In this document: positions 55,993 to 64,000 of the stretch, piece after piece
How the letters are laid out: each line of letters opens with the position of its first letter
Position numbering within the stretch: position 1 is the first letter of the stretch
Notes under the pieces: generated by a model
What the model was told of the DNA's origin: nothing
Seen by the model: the letters and a program-made list of their open reading frames with translations, nothing else
The model's database searches: none
Origin: Kingdonia uniflora
Taxonomy: Eukaryota > Streptophyta > Magnoliopsida > Ranunculales > Circaeasteraceae
Direction of reading: 5' to 3'
DNA: 64,000 bases
NCBI GenBank assembly: GCA_014058105.1
Contig: JACGCM010000376.1
Coordinates: forward strand, 1-64,000
Made by a program: the position numbers and the translations under genes

Positions 55993-56797
55993 ATGAAGAA
56001 TGTCGTTGCACGACTTGTATGTATCGTTCTAATCTTGTGTTGTGCAAGGCTAGGCGATGCTATGGTTTACACTGTGGGGGATGCAATAGGATAGACACCA
56101 ATGGCTGATTATACTACATGGATCCGTGGGAAAACCTTTGCCACTGGTGACACCCTTGGTAAGTCTTATCCCTCCACAGTAACAAGGCCACACTCCTTTT
56201 GGATTAGGCACTTATCATATTTTTGGTTTGCACAGTGTTTAATTATGCAGGAGGGCATACAGTTGATGAGGTGAGTGCAAGTGATTATGCAAGCTGCTTG
56301 GTGGGGAACTCCACCAGCTCAGATAGCAGTGGAACTATATCAATGATTCTGAATACCTAGACAACATTACTTCATATGTGGTATGGTTGGCCACTGTGCT
56401 AATGGGATGAAGCTAACCATTATTGTAGGATCAGATGCATCAAGTATAGCATTCATTATCACCCACAACACCACCCTCCATTGGTAGCGTCTCCCCACCT
56501 ATCCCATCTATTGATAGCACCAACACCGCATTATCCCCATCTTCTGATATCAACCCCATTATAACAGCCCCGTCTACCCCGGGTTTGGAAAATGCCACCC
56601 CAACCCCACCTGCTCCGTCTTTGGATAAGTCCACAACAACCACCCCAACAGCCCAGTCTTTCGATAACACCCACGCCTCCGCTCTTTCCCCTACTTTTTC
56701 TCCATTTTCAAGGAGCATTTCTTCCTTAAGCAACATTTTTTATTCTAATGCTATTTTGCATATTGGATTGACACTAATCAACTTGTTTCTCTCTTAA
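55993..56797 (+). pseudogene. Phytocyanin (uclacyanin-like blue copper protein) pseudogene
   Basis: Secreted, probably GPI-anchored type 1 copper protein. The start MKNVVARLVCIVLILCCARL is a signal peptide, followed by VYTVGDAIG, a TAG where Trp is expected, TPMADYTTWIRGKTFATGD, and then a normal GT-AG intron (56159-56235) at the conserved phytocyanin site. Exon 2 reads FNYAGGHTVDEVSASDYASC with the first copper His. A two-base deletion near 56360 shifts the frame, after which HYFICGMVGHCANGMKL supplies the copper Cys, second His and axial Met. A second shift leads to a Pro/Ser/Thr-rich tail and a hydrophobic C-terminus (ILHIGLTLINLFLS). Met as axial ligand separates it from stellacyanins. 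Only three lesions, so loss is recent. Sirevirus-3 starts 86 bp after the stop. Confidence 0.92.
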
Positions 56798-56882
56798 ACT
56801 AAAGAAGTATTATCTGCTTGTAAATTGATTAAGATTCTCTCCTGCATGGTTGTATTTGAAAGGTTTTATTTGTTCCATTTCG

Positions 56883-57696
56883 TGTCTGTGAAGTCTCGAG
56901 GTTGTTTCAGTCGAAGACACTGACAAAATGGAGATCTCTGGAGAGAAGGTAAGTATAACTCAATGATAAAGGATTAATCTTTCTATTCAATTGTCGTTCA
57001 AATAAGTTTTATTGTCGTTCGAACGAGTTGACATATCCCCAGGTTTTTTGGCCCATAGCCAATGCTTCGTTCGAACGATACTTATTTTCGTTCGAACGAC
57101 TCTCGGGAGAAATAGGGTTACTATTTAAGCAAACCTTGCTTTCCTTTTCTCTCCCGGTCTTTTTGTTTCAAAAACCAATTTTTTTTCAGAACGCTAAAAA
57201 CTTCTATATCAGAGAACGAATTCAATATCAATCAATCATCTTCTAATTCAGAGATTGATGTTGAATTAGTTTGACTATACTTCCTACATATCGTTGAAGA
57301 AGGTTCTTGGTGGGAGATCAAGAAGGGCTGTTGAGAGAACAGAAGAAGATTTGGAGGGAGATCAAGAAAGGTAGTTGCGAGAATAGAAGAGCAATTCTTG
57401 GCGTGAAGCTTTGGTCAGAAGAGAGATAATCTTGAGATTAGGTTATCAAGTCTGTAAGTGTAATTCAGATTAAACTCTTTTTGGTTAGCGGATATTTTTA
57501 GTTGTTGATCTCATCAACAACGACCTGCGGTTTTTCTCCTGTGTAAGGAGTTTCCACAGGGTGAACAATTGTTTGTGTCTTTTAATTCCTTGTCTTTACT
57601 TTTGATTGTTTCTGTTCAATCCTAGATCATTGATTGATAGGAATAGTTCTGACCTAATCTATCGAAATACATTAAATACGAGCATATAGAATTTAA
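56883..57696 (+). repeat. Sirevirus-3 5' LTR
   Basis: About 814 bp. Three perfect CGTTCGAACGA palindromes (57016, 57068, 57089) precede the R/U5 part, whose CTCCTGTGTAAGGAGTTTCC and CTTGTCTTTA words resemble Sirevirus-2 U5. It ends ATTTAA (terminal CA lost), two bases before the primer site. The left edge is inferred from the first TG after the phytocyanin 3' region. Confidence 0.72.
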
Positions 57697-57698
57697 AT

Positions 57699-57710
57699 TG
57701 GTATCAGAGC
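57699..57710 (+). promoter_or_regulatory. Sirevirus-3 primer binding site (tRNA-iMet)
   Basis: Exact TGGTATCAGAGC. Confidence 0.95.
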
Positions 57711-57741
57711 AGAATCGCTTGTATGCTTTATATCCTAAGCG

Positions 57742-59457
57742 ATGATCCTGTTTACATACTTGCTTAATTTAATGGATTCCAAAAAATTTGGAGGTCCTAT
57801 AAATCGTCCACCATTCTTTGATGGCACGAACTTTCCTTACTCGAAGGTTCGAATGATTGCCTTCTTGCAATCCATGGGAGAAGATGTCTGGATTGCCATT
57901 GAAGATGGATGGATGCCTCCGACTGTTATGCGGGGTGAACCAACAATTACTGCAGAAGTTCCTAAACCTAGAAATCAATGGTCCAAGGAAGAAAAAGAAA
58001 TATATGGGTATAATTCTAAAAGTCTTAATGCTATCTTTAATTCACTGAGCCAAAGTGAGCATAGGCATATATCTGCGTGTACCACTTCAAAAGAAGCTTG
58101 GGACATCTTGATGCGCACTTACAAAGGTGATGATACTATTAAAGAAAGTAAATTGCAAATGCTCGCATCTCAATTTGAAAACATCAGGATGACTGAGGAT
58201 GAGTCATTTAGTGAGTTTAATGCCAGACTTAGCGACATTGTCAACAATAGTTCTTCTTTAAGAGCTGGATACACTGATGTTCAAATAGTATGTACAATTT
58301 TAAGATCTCTTCTTAAGAGTTTTAGATCCAGACGTGATACCATAGAGGAAGCACACAATCTTAAAACCATAAAACCTGACACACTTGCTAGAAAATTACG
58401 TACGTTTGAAATTGAAATGGAAATGAAAAACCTTAAGAAGAATAAGAATGTAGCGTTTAAGTCTTCCTCCAACTCTTCGTCTTCTCAGGGAACCAGAGAT
58501 GTTGACAACTACTCTATCTCTGACAATGATGAGGAACTTGACTTTGACTCTCAGATTACTCTTATAAGCCAACAATTTAGAATTTTTTTGAAAAAGGGGC
58601 AATTTGAGAAACAATGGCAAAATGTGAATTACAAGTCTCATCCTCATGACCGTGTTAAGTCTTATAGCAAACAAACTAACTCAAGTACTCATCCTCACAA
58701 CGACTCTGATCAAGATCTTAATAAGGTTGAATGTTATAGATGTCACAAGTATGGTCACTATGCTCACAACTGTTCCACTAAGAGCTCTAATAGTAACCAT
58801 AAGGCCATGAATATTAAAGTAACTTGGGATGATGATAATGATGAATTTGATGATCATTCCCAAGAATATAAAAATGGTAACTATTGTGCATTTCCTAGTA
58901 TAATAAACTATAGTAATAATTATTCTGACCCGTTTGAACTAGAAAACTTTATTGAAGGTCAGAGTGATTATGAAAGTGATAATAGTGAAGAACCCAAGAT
59001 TGAGGAATTGTATTCTCAACTTATTTCCTAGCTTGAGAAACTTAAGAAAGAGAAAGATGTTCTTATTGTCAAACTTGATATGTGTGAAAAAGAAAAACAT
59101 ACTGCTGTGGGGAAATTAAAATTGAGTGAAACTGAACTTGAGAAGCTCAAACTTGACTTGACTTACACTAAGCAGAAACTTGAAGTTTTTCTCCATAGAA
59201 CAAAGAATATTGACAAAATGCTAAGTATGAGCAAAAATGGTACTGACAAAAGGGGACTTGGATTTGATGAACAAAATGCTAAGTCTACACCTCAAATCAC
59301 CAAGTTTGTCAAAGCTACTCCAGTGCCATCTTTGCCCATACAAAGTGTTAATAATGCTCCTCATAGTCAGACTAAACAACCTTTTGTCTTTCATGTATTT
59401 TATTGTGAGGCTTGTGGTAGAAAGGGTCATCTTGCTCCCTATTGTAGATATGTTCCT
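57742..59457 (+). pseudogene. Sirevirus-3 gag (429 codons open, then one stop)
   Basis: Longest ORF of the window. The likely native start is the internal MDSKKFGGPINRPPFFDG (57772), since homology to Sirevirus-2 begins there and the first ten residues look like leader. UBN2 core: KEAWDILMRTYKGDDTIKES, NARLSDIVNNSSSL, RSRRDTIEEAHNLK. A Ser-rich acidic linker, intact zinc knuckle CYRCHKYGHYAHNC (58733-58774) and another acidic stretch follow. TAG at 59029 interrupts the frame, after which the same frame continues with a coiled coil (LEKLKKEKDVLIVKLDMCE) and a second knuckle CEACGRKGHLAPYC before TAA at 59458. One point mutation would account for the break. Gag forms the particle and binds element RNA. 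Confidence 0.9.
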
Positions 59458-62400
59458 TAATTCCGTGGTAGGAATAATCTACATTTGGAAAGAGGGAAAC
59501 CCCAACGATTATATGCCCAATCATTTGCTAACTCATTTTTTGCCCAAAAGTCTTTTAATGATTTCAAGAATATGACTCAAGCGACAGAAGAATGGAAGAA
59601 AGTGAGATCTGTTTGGGTCCAGAAGAAGGACCTTCTACCACAATTACGGTCCTATATTGTAGTAATGGCTCTAAATGCATTTAACTCTACACAGTGGTAT
59701 GTAGATAGTGGATGCTCTCGACACATGACAGGGGATGCCACATGTCTGAATAATGTCACAGATATTCAATGAGGTGATGTCACTTTTAGAGGAGGAATGA
59801 GTGGAAAGATTGTGGGAAAGGGGAGTTTAGAAAGAATTGGGTGTCCAGCAGTCGATAATGTACTCTATGTCAAAGGACTCACTGTAAATCTTCTGAGTGT
59901 GAGTCACTTATGTGATGCGGACAACACAGTAACATTCGACAAGAAAAAATATTATGTCCTTGATAATACCGGGAAATGCATTGTGACTGCTGATAGAACT
60001 TCGGACAACTGCTATGCTGTATCACAAAAGGAGATTTCATGCAAAGTTGCTAAGATAAGTGATGTGGAACTTTGGTACCAACGGTTAGGACATGTGAACC
60101 TCAGTGATCTGGCAAAGATTACTAGTAAGGAAATAGTTTGGGGGGTTCCGAACCAAGCAAGCTAACCGATGCAGTGTGTGGACCATGTCAAATTGGAAAG
60201 AAAACCATGAGTCCGCACAAAAAATCTACCAACATTGCCACTACGCGAGTTCTGGAGTTAATTTATATGAAATTGATGGGTCCTATGAGGGTGAGTACTT
60301 TGGGTGGAAAGAAGTACATTTTGGTTATGGTTGATGATTTCTCACAGTTCACCTGGATTGCACTATTAAAGCAGAAGTCGGACACATTTGAAGAATTTCA
60401 TGTTATAGCTCTGCGAATATAGAATAAGAAAGATTGCTCTATTGACAGAATTTAAAGTGATCATGGAGGAGAGTTCAAGGACAGTGATGTGATTGAGTAC
60501 TGTAAAGCAAATAGGATCAAACATGAATTTTTAAAACCAATCACACCACAACAAAACGGAGTCGCAGAACGAAAGAACTGAGTTCTACAGGAAATGGGGC
60601 GGGTATTACTTCACGGAAAGAATGTTCCTAATCACTTTTGAGGAGAAGCTATTCATACCTCGTGTTACATTATCAACAGAGTTTATCTGCGTCCTCTTAC
60701 ACTTAACATGCCGTATGAACTCTGGTTTGGGAAAAAGCCGAACGTGAAATACTTTCGTATATTTGGGAGTAAGTGTTATGTCACTTGTGATCGGAAGAGC
60801 ATTGGAAAATTTAATGCCCGAAGCGATGAAGGTATTTTACTGGGATATGCTACAAACAGTAGGGCTTATCGTGTTTACAACTTGAAGACCTAAATGGTCA
60901 TGGAGTCGATTAATGTGGTAGTTGACGATTCAACAGTTTTTGGACAAATAGATGATGGAGATAGCAATGTTCAAGTAGATTCCCTGCCAACCTCATCTAT
61001 TGTGACACAAGATGTTAAAGAAGAACCTTACGCTGAAGCTCCTACAACATCTTCTGGGGAAATTTTTACACCAAATGTTATTGTCCGTACTAATCCGTCT
61101 CGGAATTGTGGTGCTCCTAGATACCTTGATGATTATGAATGCCCTACACTTCATGAGTCTGCTAGGTGTATCAGGTATCATTGTTCTACGTTATATGAGA
61201 CAGTGGAAAGTGTATGTTATGTGTCCATCATTGAACCAACCAACGTGAAGGATGCCTTATCTGATGAATATTAGATTAACGCCATACAAGATGAGTTCAA
61301 TGAATTCAAACGACAAGATGTGTGGGACTTAGTATCACGACCGGCAAATACTAATATTATTGGCACTAAGTGGATTTACAGAACAAGTTTGATGAGAATG
61401 GTGATGTTGTCCGAAACAAAGCAAGGTTGGTAGCTCAGGGATACAATCAAATAACAGGGGTGGATGTCGAAGAAACTTTTGCTCCCACAGCTAGACTTGA
61501 ATCGACTCAGATGCTTTTGGCTTTTGCTTGTCACAAAAAATTTAAGCTTTATCAGATGAATGTGAAAAGTACGTTCTTGAATGGGCTACTTGAGGATGAA
61601 GTGTATGTAGCTCATCCAAAGGGGTTTGAAGATCCTCATTACCCGAAACATGTTTATCGTTTGAAGAAAGCACTTTATGGCCTAAAACAAGCTCCTCGAG
61701 CGTGGTATGATAGACTTTCAAACTTTCTACTTGGAACGGGGTTCATTTGAGAGGGAGTTGATAAGACATTGTTTATTCAGCGGGAAGGAGATGACATTCT
61801 TATTGCTCAGGCTTATGTGGATGATATTATTTTTGGATCTATGTCAGACTCTCGTGTCAAAGCATTTGGCGAGTTAATGGGAAAAGAGTTCGAGATGAGC
61901 ATGGTTGGAGAATTGACCTATTTCTTAGGTCCTCAAATCAAGCAATGGGAGGATGGTATCTTTGTTTCTTAATCTAAATATGTAAAGGATATTGTCAAAA
62001 AAATTGGTCTTGATTCCTCTAAACATGCCCGGACACCAATGAGCACTACTACAAAATTGAGTAAGGACTCTACAGGTACTGATGTAGATTCAAAGATATA
62101 CAGGAGCATGATAGGAAGCTTATTGTATCTTACAGCTAGTCGACCAGACATTGTGTTCAGTATTTGCATATGTGCACGTTATCAGGCAAGTCCTAAGGAA
62201 TCCCACTTTCACGCTGTTAAACATACCATTCGATATGCGCCTGGGACTTGTAATGTCACTTTATTGTGATAATACAAGTGCAATCAACATTTCCAAGAAT
62301 CCTGAACAACATTCGCGGACCAAGCACATTGACATCCGATTTCACTTTATTCGAGACCTTGTTGAGCAGAAGATTGTAATTGTGGAGTATGTTTGTACGG

Positions 62401-62460
62401 AGAACCAACTTGATGATCTCTTCACCAAACCTTTGAATATTATTCGGCTTGAAAATCTTT
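59458..62460 (+). pseudogene. Sirevirus-3 pol
   Basis: Protease WYVDSGCSRHMTGD is intact. Pre-integrase domain LWYQRLGHVNLSDL and zinc Cys pair CGPCQIGKK. The integrase first catalytic Asp is changed (YMKLMGPM where HMDLMGPM is normal), while SDHGGEFKD and TPQQNGVAERKN keep the second Asp and Glu. Reverse transcriptase reads NIIGTKWIY, a frameshift near 61378, KARLVAQGYNQ, VYVAHPKGF, ALYGLKQAPRAWYDRL and an intact AYVDDIIFG. RNase H is gutted: sequence jumps from YAPGTCNVT directly to LYCDNTSAINISKNPEQHS, so the domain holding the first Asp and the Glu is deleted (roughly 225 bp relative to Sirevirus-2). In-frame stops at 60421, 60453, 60578, 60640, 61272 and others. Confidence 0.9.
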
Positions 62461-64000
62461 GATACGCTATTGGTGTTTGTTCAATTTCCTAAATCCCTCT
62501 GGTCCTTCTGTCTGTGGTGTCGCTATCTTGTGGATATTGTCAGGTATATGTCATATCTTTTACTCTTACTGACTATCTTCTTTGTTTTGCACTTAGCCTA
62601 TTGAGCTTTGCATATGCATGTATGGAAATTATTTTTGTGTTTTATATTCATTTAATGCTTAAGTTACTTGGCATCACTTATTCGTCACGAGGTTCAACTG
62701 TCTCTGACTTTCAGTATATGTAGAAATCTTGAGGGGCTATGAAGAGACTTTATTACCTAACATTATGTGAGGATCTAGCATTTTGTTATAGCGTTGAGTG
62801 TTATTAAATAAATTCTTTCCAGCAAACTCTCTATTTATTTCTGATCTCATTATTTAATGCATTTAGTCAATTGTTGGTGGTGATATATATTTCAAGTTAA
62901 AATACTAAAGCATTTTCTCTACTTGATTTGAGGCGAAACGAGATATTGCACAAGTCTTAGGACATGATTTTAGGCATTTTTATTTGCTCCTATTTTGACC
63001 TTTTAGCATCTAACCTAAAATCGTTAATTCACTTGCTACCCATTGAGCCTAAATAAGCCATTTTTTTTATTCGCAAAATTCTTGGTTTAACCTTTTGTTC
63101 AGAGGACAGGAAGTAATACAATCTGAAGGGTGATGAGTGTATGAGTGCTGCTTAGGAGAATGTTTTTGTTACAACAAAGTGTATATTCAAAGAGTGCCAG
63201 AAAATGTGTTGATAACAACAATGGAGGTGATCACAAAAAAAAACAAAAAAAAAACAAAAAAAAAAAGGAAAAAAAGAAAGAGGAAAGGAGGTGTATTGAT
63301 AACAACAATGGAGGTGGAAGTTCTTTTTGTCCTCAGAATGCCAGCAAAACACATTTTTCCTCACTAGCCTACCTTTGCCTTCATTACAACCTTAAAAGTC
63401 CTAGTTGATTCTATGTCTAGTGCAATCGAGATTAGTAGAGATGATAGTTTAAAAATCTATGGTACTTAACTTGACACCACCAAAATAATTGATATTCCTT
63501 CCATGAGATCTTCAGTAAAATGGTGCCGCTTTCGTGAATTGTGAATTTTTAATTTCATTACTCATATTCATATTCCCTAAGAGTGATTACTAGTAAATTC
63601 TCAGTGACTTTGAGTGACCAACCATGAGAGGCCTAGGTTGAATCATGTTTCTAATATAGTGCTCTTCGTATGCCTACTTGTCAGGACTTTGTTTGGACTA
63701 CACACATACACACCGAGTTCTTTTGCATTATTTAGTGTATATCTCTATAATATTCTCTATCGTGTATCTACTATGCTTATAAATATGATTGCATATATTG
63801 AGGGGGAGTGTGTCTGTCAGTCTTGCTTTTCTTTTCTTGCTCTCTGTGTTTGTTTCTGCTACTCAGTGATTTTGGATGAGTTTTTCTTTTCTTTCATCCA
63901 TTTCGTCTTTTTCATCCATTACTTCCTTTGGTTCATCCATTTCCAAACTGCATTGTATTTTTTTTGGAAAAGATTTTGTTTCGTTCGAACGACTTCTATA
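62461..64000 (+). other. Sirevirus-3 pol-ORF3 spacer
   Basis: Non-coding and homologous in patches to 47480-48880 of Sirevirus-2. An A-rich insertion at 63234-63290 is flanked by a repeat of GATAACAACAATGGAGGTG (63211 and 63298), a local duplication. A purine run GAGGGGGAGTG at 63800 has a counterpart CAGGGGGAGT near 48808. The last palindrome CGTTCGAACGA (63982) begins the cluster expected before ORF3. Confidence 0.65.
63211..63317. repeat. Local duplication flanking an A-rich tract
   Basis: TGATAACAACAATGGAGGTG occurs on both sides of an about 60-base run of A with a few C and G. Short ORFs rich in Lys (or Phe on the other strand) here are artefacts of that tract. Confidence 0.8.

Larger units (their letters stand above)
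56883..64000 (+). mobile_element. Sirevirus-3 (Ty1/copia), right end beyond window
   Basis: LTR, tRNA-iMet primer site, long Gag, pol and a spacer homologous to that of Sirevirus-2. The window ends just as the expected ORF3 leader begins, so ORF3, polypurine tract and right LTR are not seen. Related to Sirevirus-2 across Gag and pol, but with different LTR sequence and the CGTTCGAACGA version of the palindrome. LTR start TGTCTGTGAAG is provisional because the second LTR is missing. Confidence 0.88.

Noticed and set aside
63137..63408. Lys-rich ORFs as a basic protein
   Set aside because: They are created by the A-rich tract and its flanking duplication.
1..64000. tRNA, rRNA or CRISPR array
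   Set aside because: No cloverleaf, rRNA core sequence or regularly spaced direct-repeat array was seen; tRNA-like matches are only the 12-base retroelement primer binding sites.

Overview
The window looks like nuclear DNA of a flowering plant, probably a eudicot. It is AT-rich, has no operons or ribosome-binding sites, and is packed with plant LTR retrotransposons (Tork/Tnt1-like and Sirevirus Ty1/copia; Tat-like and probably Tekay-like Ty3/gypsy), one LINE fragment and CACTA-like debris. Three host genes are recognisable and all are broken: a family-2 aldehyde dehydrogenase, a SAG12-like papain-type cysteine protease and a phytocyanin. I see no intact host gene, no rRNA or tRNA gene and no CRISPR array.

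Layout. 1-1933 has no recognised gene. 1934-4527 (+) is an intron-containing aldehyde dehydrogenase relic that open-reading-frame searches miss. 4889-12257 (-) is Copia-1, a Tork/Tnt1-like element whose reverse transcriptase is split by a 2.8-kb solo LTR (5948-8741) flanked by a TAAAC duplication. 12314-19742 (-) is the cysteine protease relic; a 5'-truncated LINE (about 12640-13800) and Copia-2 (14375-19515, CTCTC duplication) sit inside it. 20402-30789 (-) is Copia-3, a head-to-tail LTR-internal-LTR-internal-LTR compound with one outer TTATA duplication. 31610-31779 is a Copia-1-family LTR scrap that abuts a Tat-like 5' LTR and primer binding site (31780-32343).

31780-55745 is a patchwork of Tat-like gypsy pieces: a gag, an RNase H plus integrase with a 3' LTR of a different family (36435-37022), a second decayed integrase (39415-40480), and an antisense ORF remnant (54830 down to 40752) with its own TATA box. 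Sirevirus-2 (41300-52585), with LTRs, gag, pol and an envelope-position ORF3, has inserted into that antisense ORF. A CACTA-like terminus lies at 38960-39292. 55993-56797 (+) is the phytocyanin pseudogene. From 56883 to the window end is Sirevirus-3, with LTR, gag, pol and the start of the ORF3 leader.

How it fits together: this is a gene-poor region in which host genes acted as landing sites and decayed, while transposons nested into one another. The nesting order can be read from target-site duplications and split reading frames. The most unusual signal is a short palindrome (core CGTTCGAACGA, or TATTCGAATA in one family) repeated in the promoter part of LTRs from unrelated retrotransposon families. 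The same element-specific palindrome variant recurs just upstream of ORF3 inside Sirevirus-2 and Sirevirus-3.
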